Source of the DNA: Hordeum vulgare subsp. vulgare
Lineage: Eukaryota; Streptophyta; Magnoliopsida; Poales; Poaceae
Direction: 5' to 3'
DNA length: 64,000 nt
Assembly: GCF_904849725.1 (NCBI RefSeq)
Contig: NC_058521.1
Coordinates: forward strand, 426,702,676 to 426,766,675
Numbering within the stretch: the stretch's first letter is position 1; every line of letters begins with the position of its first letter. A program made the position numbers and the translations under genes. This document shows positions 22,368-34,600 of the stretch, in pieces. A model generated the notes under the pieces. It made no database searches and was not told where the DNA came from. It saw only the letters and a list, made by a program, of their open reading frames with translations.

Positions 22368-23705
22368 GGATACGCTCCCCACAGCAGCACAACACCCCTA
22401 GCAAAATATGTACATCGAAGGCACAATTTTGCACTTGAAATACCATGGGCAACAATGGGGACTAATTACATGAGACCTTGTGTTCAGCTAAACCAAACTA
22501 ATGTCATGAACGTCCTCAAACACATGTAGGTACTGTAAAGGACCAACTTTGTGTCAAGCTACTCACACCTCGGCGGCTTCTCAAGACCACCTCTGTTCAA
22601 GGACCACTCGCCGATGTCCCCCCTTTCAAGGAGTGATTCCTGAAGAGTGAAGGTGCACGCATGCAGCAGGGCATCATAAGGGACATAAAGCTAACTATAA
22701 AAAAACCTATATAAACCATTACCCTCTAAATTTCTTCCTTTTTCCTACCTATAGTAGTTTCTTGATGAATTCAGATTGTATGAATACATGTTAATAGGAA
22801 ATAATGAAAACTTTTTATCGTTCATGAGCTTTGCTACCTCCTTTTTCCTCCTTTTTCCGAACCGTTTATCAAACACCAACACAAGCATGTTTTATGCACA
22901 TGTTAAGATGCTACGAGCAAAATTGACGGGGGGCTTGGGTGTCATTCACACTCTTAGAATCATTCTGATACTATTTAGCATTACATGTGTGTGGAGTATT
23001 GGATTTTCTTTATGTGCATCGGTTCCGAATTATGTCTTGGGTCAATAGTTGGGTTGCCCCGCTCCTGTGCTTACCCCTTTAGGTTTTTCTCGTTCGACTA
23101 AAAGGGTAAAGGGAGAACCATTGTGATTGTACTTCTAGCTTGTCTAGCTAAGCACCTTAGCGGAGAAAGCCGAAAACTGACTGTCATAATAAGCAAGAAT
23201 TGGTCTGGGATCTGAACTCAAATATTAAATTAAAGAAATGCTCGGGGATCATCGCGTTACGCGAAAGGTTTGAAGTCATTCAAACCAAGTGATAATGGGT
23301 TTTTACAACGCGGTATAGCTGAATAATCATAACTTACAATGGCCTCTAATTGGACCCCGCAATGAAGCTCCTATGGTTAAGTGAAATATTTAAAGCCACA
23401 ATAGTCCGATTGCCATGTTTTCTCCTCCACTACCACCCTAGGGTACCAAGACATTGGCTAAGGGTAACAATGCAGAAGCCGAAAACACCCATGATAGCAT
23501 CTGCTAGGGGGCTGAATCCAACAAATGGAAACTTTCAGCTTTAAAGCTACCACACATGAGTTAAAATTAAAAACAAGATAAGGTATGGTATACAATGCAA
23601 AAGTAAATAGCATTGTATCATACAAAAAGTCAACCACTTTACACATAAGGTTTTTCATTCAAAGATTACATCTTTGTAGCACTGTGCTTCTATAGCCCGA
23701 GCACC
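22368..23705. other. Non-coding stretch of the Fatima-like element after protease
   Basis: No RT, RNase H or integrase motif in any frame. It includes ACACCTCGGCGGCT near 22565 and a CCTATATAAACC box near 22707. From about 23050 it has the texture of the region downstream of the antisense gene (its likely 3' flank). Confidence 0.5.
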
Positions 23706-26700
23706 TTACATTACAGTGGAGAAGTATAGCTCGGGGCATCTATGTTGTTTCCCGGGTGGTGGACTTGTACTGGCCATCTTGGAGGGTTCCACTTTTGTCC
23801 AATACAGCATGATTCTTGCAAAGTCCATCCGAGCTCGCTCGATGCACACAGAGCGCTTCATGATGTCAATCTAGGGCACAATAGCAATCAGCTTCTCCAC
23901 CAGGCCAAAATAGATGCTTGGCATTGGCTCTGACGACCAAAGCTTGATGCAAAGATCCTGCATTGCCGGCTGTGTCATCTTGTGTAGCTCCATAAGTTGT
24001 TTCAGCTGATCAGAGACAAGAAGGGGTTGCTCGGGGGCTTGAAATTGCACCCTGAACAACCTTTGCTCGGCTTCACCCTCTTGGGATGAACAATGCTTCG
24101 AAGCATCACCCACACTCTTCGAGAGGTCCACAAACGCGCCTGGAGAATGCCACACTCAAGTAAGTAATGAAAACCTTTTTCCACCGAAAATACACTACAG
24201 AAAATATCCATTACCATCTGGAATTTGATTGATTTGATGGATCTCCTTCCGATGACTATGTGCCTCCTTCCGTGCATATTGGAGTGTGGTAGTTGCTGAG
24301 GACAGCAAGATAGCATTTTCTTTATTTTCCTGCTCAAGGACCTCATTTTTAGTGACGACGTCCTTGAGGTCTTGCTGCACCTGAGAGACCATGGCTGTTG
24401 GAATTATGCCCTAGAGGCAATAATAAATATAGTTATTATTATAATTCCTGTATCAAGATAATCGTTTATTATCCATGCTATAATTGTATTGAATGAAGAC
24501 TCATTTACATGTGTGGATACATAGACAAAACACCGTCCCTAGCAAGCCTCTAGTTGGCTAGCCAGTTGATCAAAGATAGTGAGTGTCTTCTGATTATGAA
24601 CAAGGTGTTGTTGCTTGATAACTGGATCACGTCATTAGGAGAATCACGTGATGGACTAGACCCAAACTAATAGACGTAGCATGTTGATCGTGTCATTTTG
24701 TTGCTACTGTTTTCTGCGTGTCAAGTATTTATTCCTATGACCATGAGATCATATAACTCACTGACACCGGAGGAATGCTTTGTGTGTATCAAACGTCGCA
24801 ACGTAACTGGGTGACTATAAAGATGCTCTACAGGTATCTCCGAAGGTGTTAGTTGAGTTAGTATGGATCAAGACTGGGATTTGTCACTCCGTGTGACGGA
24901 GAGGTATCTCGGGGCCCACTCGGTAATACAACATCACACACAAGCCTTGCAAGCAATGTAACTTAGTGTAAGTTGCGGGATCTTGTATTACGGAACGAGT
25001 AAAGAGACTTGCCGGTAAACGAGATTGAAATAGGTATACGGATACTAACGATCGAATCTCGGGCAAGTAACATACCGAAGGACAAAGGGAATGACATACG
25101 GGATTATATGAATCCTTGGCACTGAGGTTCAAACGATAAGATCTTCGTAGAATATGTAGGATCCAATATGGGCATCCAGGTCCCGCTATTGGATATTGAC
25201 CGAGGAGTCTCTCGGGTCATGTCTACATAGTTCTCGAACCCGCAGGGTCTGCACACTTAAGGTTCGACGTTGTTTTATGCGTATTTGAGTTATATGGTTG
25301 GTTACCGAATGTTGTTCGGAGTCCCGGATGAGATCAAGGACGTCACGAGGGTTTCCGGAATAGTCCGGAAACGAAGATTGATATATAGGATGACCTCATT
25401 TGATTACCGGAAGGTTTTCGGAATTACCGGGAATGTACCGGGATGACGAATGGGTTCCGGGAGTTCACCGGGGGAGGGGCAACCCACCCCGGGGAAGCCC
25501 ATAGGCCTTGAGGGTGTTACACCAGCCCTTAGTGGGCTGGTTGGACAGCCCAAAAGGCTCTATGCGCCAAGGAGAAGAAAATCAAGAGAGAAAGAAAAAA
25601 AAGGAGGAGGTGGGAAGGAAGGGGGACTCCCTCCCACCAAACCAAGTCCAACTCGGTTTGGAGGGGGGAGAGTCCTCCCCCTTGGACTCGGCCGACCCCC
25701 TTGGGGCTACTTGAGCCCCAAGGCAAGGTCCCCTCCCTCCCACCTATATATACGGAGGTTTTAGGGCTGATTTGAGACGACTTTTCCACGGCAGCCCGAC
25801 CACATACCTCCACGGTTTTTCCTCTAGATCGCGTTTCTGCGGAGCTCGGGCGGAGCTCGGGCGGAGCCCTGCTGAGACAAGGTCATCACTAACCTCCGGA
25901 GCGCCGTCACGCTGCCAGAGAACTCTTCTACCTCTCCGTCTCTCTTGCTGGATCAAGAAGGCCGAGATCATCGTCGAGCTGTACGTGTGCTGAACGCGGA
26001 GGTGCCGTCCGTTCGGTACTAGATCGTGGGACTGGTCGCGGGATTGTTCGCGGGGCGGATCGAGGGACGTGAGGACGTTCCACTACATCAACCGCGTTCT
26101 CTAACGCTTCTGCTGTATGGTCTACAAGGGTACGTAGATCACTCATCCCCTCTTGTAGATGGACATCACCATGATAGGTCTTCGTGCGCGTAGGAATTTT
26201 TTTTCCCATGCGACGTTCCCCAACAATGGCCTCGTGCCTCTCGCTGAGAGACATGACCGTCAACAGGTCGTCCGCACCCTGTTCGGTCACCGCCCTTTGT
26301 TCGGGAGCATCCTGCTTGGCCTTGCATATTTCGGCTTTGAGCCTTTCGACGTCACCGAAAGCAGCTGTGATTGTCATGCAAATAAAGCGCACTTAAGGGC
26401 ACATATATTACACACTTCACTGTTTATGTGAAATTAAGCATTAAATGCTTACCTTGTGCATCATCAAACCGCTAATTGAGGCGGTCAAGCTCTTCCTTGA
26501 AAATCTTTATTTTCTGGTTCATTTCTGCCAACTCCGTGGAGTTGGGGGCTGCTACCGAGCTTGACGGCTGCAGATAGGCATATTTTAACTCTCAACGTTC
26601 TCAGATTTTTTCGAAATCCTGTGCTAGGAGGTTTTTATCATCCTACCAGAGTCTTGGGGGCTACGTGGAACTTTTTTTAGAGATGTTTTCCAAACTACTT

Positions 26701-27294
26701 TGATCCTGCATGAATTCTTTCAAAACTAACACAAGGTTCTGGGTCTACTCAGCATAGAGTGCTTATGAACACTATAAGAAACACAATTACTTTGTGAGGA
26801 AAAGAGAGTGTGCGGATTACCTCGAAGCCCGCCAACAAACCATTGAAGGCCTCTTTTAGACTGCTGTCAATGGACTAAATACTTTTTGAAACCGAGCTCA
26901 GATGAGCATGGTGCTCTTCGTGGATGGAAGATCCATTTAGACCCTCCTCCATCATGGTCGGCCACCTAGTTCAGAGTTGCTCTATTGTGGACATCTCCAT
27001 GTGCGGTGTAGTAGTTTCCCTTCGTTAAGAAACTGCTACTGATGCCTACGGAGACTAAGGGGCCTCCGAAATTGTCTTTGAAGGGTACCCAAAGTGTCCT
27101 GTCCCTCCTTATTTTCTTGCCATGATGGATTCATCCTCCGCGTCCTTTTTGGCCGAGGTGTCCACCTCGACCATGATATTGTCACCCTCGGTCCTGGTTT
27201 CTCGCTCGAGGGGATTCACTCGAGAGACCACCTCCCCAATCTCCTTGATGTCTAGGGAAGGTGTGTTGTGTGAGCCAGTCCCGCTTTCCGCCAT
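23706..27294 (-). pseudogene. Spliced antisense gene of the Fatima-like element, split by a solo LTR
   Basis: A minus-strand gene opposite to the element's Gag. The start is the ATG at 27292-27294 (MAESGTGSHNTPSLD), followed by an acidic stretch to TAA near 27109. Coiled-coil exons follow, e.g. ELAEMNQKIKIFKEELDRL near 26520. Two introns fit GT-AG and keep the frame: 26365-26452 (88 bp) and 24140-24214 (75 bp). The exon between them is cut by the solo LTR 24396-26225; without it and one ATGGC copy the frame continues. The last exon reads QLMELHKMTQPAMQDL and PSIYFGLVEKL, then TAG at 23871-23873 and on in frame to TAA at 23706-23708. Grass gypsies of this kind often carry such an antisense protein, described as putative gypsy-type transposon protein; its role is unknown. 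Confidence 0.7.
24396..26225 (+). mobile_element. Solo LTR of the BARE1/WIS/Angela (copia) family
   Basis: Starts TGTTGGAATTATGCCCTAG and ends GACGTTCCCCAACA, the well-known termini of this Triticeae copia family. The target duplication ATGGC is perfect: 24391-24395 and 26226-26230. No internal region is present, so this is a solo LTR left by recombination between two LTRs. It carries a TATA box (CCTATATATACGG, 25744-25756). The length (1830 bp) fits the family. Short ORFs inside are not genes. Confidence 0.95.
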
Positions 27295-27557
27295 ATTGGC
27301 TGGCAAAGAGGCCCCCCTATGAAATCTGATCGGTGGGGAAGTCACGTGGCGTGCTACAATATGGAATAAGGGCCTAATTGTTAAACTACAACATCTAAAA
27401 AAGAATGATATGATCATATTTTTGATAAATAACTTTGTGCATGGGTTTTCACCCTGAAGGTCCTCCGAAGGACTAGTGCATAATCCGCACACCCCTCGTC
27501 GGAGTTCGGAACATTTTCGAAAATGGCCGTGGGAGCCCTACATTGCTTCTTTGGAGC

Positions 27558-29237
27558 TGATACGTCCCAAACGTATCTATAATTTCTGCTTGTTCCATGA
27601 TATTTTGGGTGACATTGTTATATGTTTTTACTACACTTTGATATCATTTTACACATATTTGGACTAACCTACTAACTCAGTGCACCCAGTGCCAGTTTTT
27701 GTGTGTTGATGTCTATTTTGCAAGGGCTTTTACCCAATTTTCCGAAGCCCAAAAATTCCATAAAAATTATATAAAAAATGAGTGAAACAGAAGCTTCCGG
27801 ATCACCGAAGATGGGCCAGAGGGGGACCAGGGGCTGCCCATGCGACCTGCTGGCGCGTTCAGGCCCTAGGCCGCGCCAGGAGGCCACCTGGGTGGGCCCC
27901 ACCTCCACCGGTGCCCTCCTTTGGCCTATATTTAGAGTCCCGAGAGGAAACCCTTCCACAACTTCCAGAATCGCGAATTTCTCCATCGTTCCGCTGCCTC
28001 AACGCTTTCGAGATCAGGAGCGTTAGGAGACCTCTTCCCTGCACCCTGCCGGAGGGAGGATTGACCTCCGGGAGCTTCTCCACCGCCATGGACACTTCCC
28101 GGACGTGTCGTGAGTAGTCCTCCTTGGACCATGAGTACATGACCAGTAGCTATGTGATGTCTTCTCTCTAATCTCGTGCTTCAATGGTTAGTCCTTGTGA
28201 GCTTCCCAACATGATCAAGGAATCTACGTAATTCCCTTGCTATTGCTATGCTCGGTTTGTTGGGATCCGAAGGATTATGAGATTTATGTTCAGATTGTTA
28301 TGAGTTATATATTTGATTATCCTTTTATATTATGTTCCTTAGTGATTCATGCATGTTCTTTGTTACTATTTATTGCTTTGGCCGAGTAGTAGATTGTAAC
28401 TCCAAGAGGGAGCGTTATGCATGATTGTGGGTTCATGCCCCTCAATGTCTAGCTTGAGTGACAAAAACATGAGACTAGGGGATGTGCTTCTTGCCACCAG
28501 GGAGAAAACAACGATGTTTGTGACCACGCTTGCAAGGATTGTTTACCTTATGCATAGTTCGTTAATGCAATTGTCCATTGCTTTGAGTTTACATTTTGGG
28601 TGGGGCTCGCAACTTAATACCGGAGAGATGTTCTAGATAGATATCTCAAGGTGGAGGATTAATAAGTAGATGCTGATGAATAAACGTTCTACTTGTCTTG
28701 GTGTACTGCCCATTACTATTGAACCTCTAGCTATCAAGTAGCATAATTAGCATTGCGGTGCGTTCATAATTCTCTCAATTGCCCAACTGTGATTTGTTTA
28801 CCCAATCATAGTTGTTATCGTCTTTTGGGAGAGAGACATCACTAGTGAACATCATGTGACTCCGGTCCATATCACCCTCATTGTTTACACCTCCATGATT
28901 TACCGCTTTAATTTACTTTTCCGTTGCAATCACTATTACCTTCCCGCTTGTGTTTTGATCCTTTGCAAACTACAAGGCCGGAGAGATTGACAACCTCTTT
29001 GTACTCGTTGGGAGCAAAGTTATTTTTTCTGAGTGTAGGTCCACGTGTTGTGTGTGCAGGTCCACGTCTTCTGCTAGAACCAGGGTGGAGGACACCTACT
29101 TGTTGATCCTAGGAGTCTTCCTGGTTCGATAAACCTTACAGTGCCCATGTGAGGGAAAACTTTCTGCTGACTACATCTCAACCTTCCACTTGGGGTGACC
29201 ACGGGGTGCGAAAAGTATATACATCATCTAGTCATCA
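27558..29237 (+). repeat. 5' LTR of the 27558 gypsy (1680 bp)
   Basis: Starts TGATACGTCCCAAACG; the end is placed at CTAGTCATCA just before the primer site. It aligns with the 3' LTR over the first 1184 bp (27558-28741 against 33073-34253) with scattered substitutions and small indels. A TATA-like CCTATATTTAGAG lies near 27924. Confidence 0.88.
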
Positions 29238-29249
29238 AGCAAAGTTTTG

Positions 29250-29267
29250 TGGCGCCGTTGCCGGGGA
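29250..29267 (+). other. Primer-binding site of the 27558 gypsy
   Basis: TGGCGCCGTTGCCGGGGA, the canonical site of many grass gypsy elements (tRNA-Asp type as I recall), 12 bases after the LTR end. Confidence 0.88.
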
Positions 29268-29398
29268 ATCTAGTCTTCAAGATAGGGGAGTTGCATGCTA
29301 TATTTTACCTCTGGTTTTTAGTCTTGTTAGTTTTCTTTTTAGTTTTTGCTTCAGAGTCTGATACCAAAAACACAAAAAAATAGTTACTTTGCTTTTAG

Positions 29399-30142
29399 TT
29401 GTCAAGCATGTTAAGGTTTGATGCTTGGAAGGAATTTGAGGTCCTAGATTTCCATCAAACGAATGGAGAAAATATGAAGGAAGCATGGGATATAATTTCT
29501 GAAGCACACAAAATAATTATGCCTTGGATACTTATCAAAATTGTGCTTAGAAATTTTTATCATGGTCTCTTTATATGGTGCAAACACTCTCTTGATATTA
29601 TAGCTAAAGGAGATTTCTTAGAGTTTGATGAGGCAAGAGCTCTTGACATTATACATGATCTATCTAATAATCTTGTTTATAATCATGGTTATGACACTAT
29701 TATAGATAGACTTGCTACTACTGAAAGGAAAATAGATGCTCTAGACTTAAGAGAAAGAGAGAAACCCATGGTTGATAAGGAACATATTTTGAAAATAGAT
29801 GATGACTGGGAACCTTTTGGTAGAATTAGCATCTCTAACCAAGACTTCCTTGCTTAATGTGATATTGGATCCATGGTTTCCACTATGACAAAAGTTGTTT
29901 ATGATTCTCTCAGGTTAGACATGGAATTTTTTTCATCTTATCAAGAACATGCTAATAGTGATATTTATGAAATCCAGGGAAAGGTAAAAGATGTCCACGT
30001 TACATTCTCTAAAAGGAATGCAACGGTTGATTTCTTCATCATGGAGCCCAACAAAGGGAATATAGGGCTTGGAAGGGACTTCCTCCGGGCCATGAGAGGC
30101 TTCATTGATATAGGTAAAGGACACATAAGCTTATGTGGGTAA
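29399..30142 (+). pseudogene. gag: Gag remnant plus protease remnant of the 27558 gypsy
   Basis: The first frame (153 codons from 29399) has the Gag-like text KEAWDIISEAHKII and VLRNFYHGLF, matching the part of gypsy Gag around the W...FY.GL motif, then a helical tail (TTERKIDALDL). A TAA at 29855-29857 breaks it. The same frame continues as CDIGSMVSTMTKVVYDSL, the protease active-site block (DIGS where DLGAS/DIGAS is usual), and on through NKGNIGLGRDFLRAM to TAA at 30140-30142. Gag is much shorter than in full elements, so the capsid N-terminus is missing. Probably not functional. Confidence 0.78.
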
Positions 30143-33072
30143 GAGAAAGGTACATACCCATTCCCTAGGAAAAATAAGGATGAACTAGTTGAGGATTCGT
30201 TTGAAGGTTTTTATAATTCCGATGACCTCGGAGAATCTTGATCCTCCTTGTTGCATTATGCCTAGCTCAAAGGCATAAAAGAAAGCACTTGTTGGGAGGC
30301 CACCCAATCTATTTTCCTTTCTGTTTTCGTGGTATTGATTCTTGTTAGTACTGTAGCAACATCATTGTATCTTTATTTTTAAGCTTTGTGCGAAGTTATA
30401 GCCTCCGATTGCAAGAAAGTTCAAATATTGTGACATGTTGTCCAGAAACAGATTCTGTCTCCTTGACGGAAACATTCGCCAAAAATCTCCATATCATCTT
30501 TTTGATCTGAATTTATTTGGCAGCATCCTCTATATAATAGCCTTTTTGGCATTTGTTCTGAGTTTTTTGATTTGAGTTGCAGAAGTGCCCCGAATAAATT
30601 ATTTGCTACCTATTGTTTTGTTTTTCATAGATTCTGCCATGTTTTGCATTTTCATTGTTTTGCAAATCCTAAGCTTACTTTTTATTTGCAAAAACATTTT
30701 GGAAATCATGAGAAGCAGTAGCTTTTCATGAAAATATTTATTTCCAGTAGGTAATGAATTATTTTATTAAGGGTACTAACCACTCTAATCAGTTTATGAT
30801 GAGTTTCGTATGAAGGGAGTTTTCAAGTATGCGATGGGAGATGATGAAAGAAGATATAGGAGTGTCAAGCGCTCAAGCTTGGGGATACCCCCATGCACCC
30901 CAAGAAATATCCAAGGAGACTCAAGCGTCTAAGCTTGGGGATGCCCCCGTGCATCCCCTTCTCTATCAACAATCATCAGTTCATCCATCTTCATGCTATA
31001 TTTTTATCACTTCATATGTTATGTGCTATCCTTGGAGCGTCCCTCTATTTACTTTTTAGTTTTTTTAGTTTTTCTTGCTGTTCATAACAAGTTGGAACCT
31101 ATCCTACCTTGTTTGGGAGAGAGACACGCTCAATTCCACTCTAGAACACAACATGGGTTTTCATGCTTATCTTTTTTGTGTGTTCTTCTTCTTTTCCTAG
31201 ATACTGTCATGGTCTCTTAGTTTTCATGTCTATCTTTTTAAGAGCTTTTATTTAGGTTGCTTTTGGAACTCTCTTGAGTTATCATGCTTATCTTGTTTAG
31301 AGAATTGGCTCATTGCACTGAGTTGTGTGTCTTGCATGAGTAGGTAATTGAGGTTGCTATTTAAGTATAGTAGTGACTTGAAATAGTTTTGAGGTATTGA
31401 TTTGAGTAATGTTTGGACTATTGGTGCCAAGAGCTTGAGACAATTAGTGATAGGTGTCGTATTTTGGGAAATCCGTGTGTTTTTCGAAAACTAAAATTAG
31501 TTGAGAACCCTAGCTACTAAATTGATCGCTAACCTCTGGAGGGGTTGGAATATATAGAGTACCCTCACGTTACCATGAGTCGAGGATGCGCAAGGATAAC
31601 CAAACCACCAAACACTCCTCCTCGGGGTACTTGTCTCTTTGTTAATTTCCTAACTAGATAGAGAGTTACCGATAATAAGTGTATGAGTTCTTCGGACTAA
31701 TCTGAGTATTCGATTGTTGGCACTTCCACCATCCATATTTTGCTAGCCTCTTCGGTAACGTGCATTCCCTTTCTCACATTGAGAGTTGGTGCAAACTCCA
31801 CCGGTGCATCCAAATCCATGACATGATACACTCTGTCATACATAAGCCTCATTATATCTTTCCCTCAAACAGCCACCATACCTACCTATTAAGGCATTTC
31901 CATAGCCTTTCTGAGATACATTACCATGCAACCTCCATCATATCATGACTTGATCTTCATGTCATACATGCTTTTGCTTGATCGTAGAGCCGCATGATAG
32001 TTGGGCCTTGCCCCAATTATTGCTACATGACGTGCTAGTATCATTGCATATCCTGCTACACTGGCAGAGGCATACATTTGCATACATCATGATAATTTTC
32101 ACTTGTCTTTATGTTGAGTACTTCTTATAAAGTGTGATGATTTTTCTTTTTATTCATGCAAAACATAGAGTGTTTCCCTTAAGAGAGGAAAAGATCCCAA
32201 AGAGGACAAATGAGAGAAAAAAAGAAAGAGCCAAAGAGGCCACCAAAAAAGAGAAAAAAGAAGAAAAAAAAGAGAGAAGGGGGCAATACTACTATTCCTT
32301 TTGAAAGATCCACACTCATACTCCATTGCTATATCGGTACTACATAGAGATTATCATTCATGCATAACTATGTGGGGATCCTTACACTATAGAACTTGTT
32401 TTGCATATTCCAATGATGAGCCTCCTCAAATGAGCTCTAGGTATTCATGATCAAACAAGTTGGATGCACCCCCTCTAGTTCCATTGGAGAGTTTACCTTA
32501 GCTCATATGTGCATCTATTACATCATATCTATCATTCGGCTTTCTCTCGCCTATGGTTGTCCTCATTGATGTGAGCCTTTCACACCTTTTTGTATTCCTT
32601 CCTCCTCATTATTATATGTGCCATCCTAAGTGCCAACATATCTTGCTTACGCTCATCCATTGCATGAGTGCTCAAAGTCAAACGGGAGAGGATCATTTTG
32701 ACTTGTGCCTGACTCGTGGTCTGGGGATGAGTCAAAATAAGATTCCGAAGGAGACCAAGTGTGAAATTTTAGTAGATTGAGTTCTCAATTAAAAAATATT
32801 TTATGATCTCAATCCATCTCCCACTTCTTGCACGCAAATACCATTTAGAGACATTCGAGTCATGGACAGCGAGAGCTCTTGCACCTTTATGTTCTTACTT
32901 TGCTAAACTCAATACTAGATATATACTCTTGCTTGTTATTTTCTTGACTTGAATTGCATTTCTCACTTGCTTTACTTTGAAGTTCTTATATGTGTGTTAG
33001 CATGTTACCACATAAATTATTGTGTTACCATTTATCTACTCGAGGATGAGAAGAAAGTAAGCTTGGGGATGT
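30143..33072. other. Non-coding body of the 27558 gypsy
   Basis: No pol motifs. Visible features: two copies of AAGCTTGGGGATRCCCCC near 30871 and 30930, the A/G-rich run 32162-32285 (AAGAGAG, AAAGAAAGAGCC), GGGGGCAATACTACTATTCC near 32279, and the tail CTACTCGAGGATGAG to AAGCTTGGGGATG directly before the 3' LTR, which serves as the polypurine tract. Confidence 0.6.
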
Positions 33073-34253
33073 TGATACGTCCCAAACGTATCTATAATTT
33101 CTAATTGTTCCATGATCTTTTGGGTGACATTGTTATATGTTTTGCTAAACTTTTATATCATTTTACACATATTTGGACTAACCTACTGACTCAGTGCACC
33201 CAGTGCCAGTTTCTGTGTGTTGATGTCTATTTTGCAGGGGCTTTTACCCAATTTTCCGAAGCCCGAAAAATACCAGAAAATATATATAAACAATCAGCGA
33301 AACAGAAGCTTCCGGATCACCAAAGATGAGCCAGAGGGGGGCCAATGGCTTGCCAAGCGACCTGCTCGCGCGGCCAGGCCCTAGGCCGCGCCAGGAGGCT
33401 ACTTGCGTGGGCCCCACATCTTCCGGTGCCCTCCTTTGGTCTATATTTAGAGTCCCGAGAGGAAACCCTTCCACAACTTCCAGAATCGCGAATTTCTCCA
33501 TCGTTTCTCCGTCGCAGCGCTTCCGAGATCGGGAGCATCGGCAGACCACTTCCCGGCACCCTGCCGGAGGGAGGATTGACCTCCGGGAGCTTCTCCACCA
33601 CCATGGACGCTTCCCGGACGTGCCGTGAGTAGTCCTCCTTGGACCATGAGTCCATGACCAGTAGCTATGTGATGTCTTCTCTCCAATCTTGTGCTTCAAT
33701 GGTTAGTCCTTGTGAGCTGCCCTACTTGATCAAGGCATCTATGTAATTCTCTTGCTATTGCTATGCTCGGTTTGTTGGGATCCGATGAATTATGAGATTA
33801 TGTTCAGATTGTTATGAGTTATATAGTTGATTATACTTTTATATTATGTTCCTTGGTGATTCATGCATGTTCTCTATTACTATTTATTGCTTTCGCCGAG
33901 TAGTAGATTGTAACTCCAAGAGGGAGCATTATGCATGATTATGGGTTCATGCCCCTCGATGTCTAGCTTGAGTGACAGAAACATGAGACTAGGGATGTGC
34001 TTGTTGCCACCAGGGAGAAAACAACGGTGCTTGTGACCACGGTTGCAAGGATGGTTTACCTTACACATAGTTCGTTAATGCAGTTGTCTGTTGCTTTGAA
34101 TTTACACTTTGGGTGGGGCTCGCAACTTAATACGGAGAGATGTTCTGGATAGATATCTCAAGGTGGATGATTAGTAAGTAGATGCTGATGAATAAACGGT
34201 CTACTTGTCTTGGCGTACTGCCCATTACTATTGAACCTCTAACTATCAAGTAG
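33073..34253 (+). repeat. 3' LTR of the 27558 gypsy, truncated by CACTA insertion
   Basis: Starts TGATACGTCCCAAACG and follows the 5' LTR closely to CTATCAAGTAG (ends 34253). The missing ~500 bp should lie beyond the far end of the CACTA element, outside the window. Confidence 0.92.
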
Positions 34254-34600
34254 CACTACTGGAATCAGAGAATTTGCCATCTGCTGCTTATTTGCCGTTT
34301 GTTGGCTGATGGCAAAGACCCTCTTTGCCATCAGCTACCAAAAACCAGACGGCAAAGAGCAGACAGATGTCAAAGAAACTCTTTGCCATCCTTCTGCTCT
34401 TTGTCGTGTGCCAACTGACGGCAAAGAGCATAAAGGCAAATGACAAAGAGCACGGGGCGGCCCACCCTGCACCCCCTCTCTCCCCTTAACGACCTCTTTC
34501 TTTGCCGTCTTCCTTGTACCTCTTTGCCGTCGGGGGGCAGACAACAAAGAGGATGGTGCCCTAACGGCCGTCGCCCCACCCCCACACCCCTCTCTCCCCT
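34254..34600. repeat. CACTA left terminal repeat and subterminal motif cluster
   Basis: After CACTACTGGAATC, the motif TTTGCC(A/G)TC and its inverse GA(C/T)GGCAAAG occur many times in both directions (TTTGCCATC, CTGATGGCAAAG, GACGGCAAAGAG, TTTGCCGTC). In CACTA elements such clusters bind the element's own transposition protein. Confidence 0.8.

Larger units (their letters stand above)
18628..27557 (+). mobile_element. Fatima-like Ty3/gypsy element, no RT visible, interrupted
   Basis: A 489-bp LTR is followed by a broken Gag frame, a protease-like domain, a non-coding stretch, and then a spliced gene on the opposite strand. I recognise the LTR end (CGGACCCCCTACTCAAGATC, GTTTTCACACCAACA) as the Fatima type. 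No reverse transcriptase, RNase H or integrase remains between protease (to 22367) and the antisense gene (from 23706), so the copy is a non-autonomous form or an internal deletion. A BARE1-type solo LTR sits at 24396-26225. At 27557 the element is cut by another gypsy; its right part and 3' LTR are not in the window. Confidence 0.78.
27558..34253 (+). mobile_element. Non-autonomous Ty3/gypsy element, plus strand, 3' LTR cut by a CACTA transposon
   Basis: Both LTRs begin TGATACGTCCCAAACGTATC (27558 and 33073). The body has a perfect TGGCGCCGTTGCCGGGGA primer site, a short broken Gag-protease and about 2.9 kb of non-coding DNA. No RT or integrase is visible. The 5-bp left flank is GGAGC; the right flank is not in the window. 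The element sits in the Fatima-like element, upstream of that element's antisense gene. The 3' LTR matches the 5' LTR up to CTATCAAGTAG and then stops, because the CACTA element inserted there. Confidence 0.9.
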
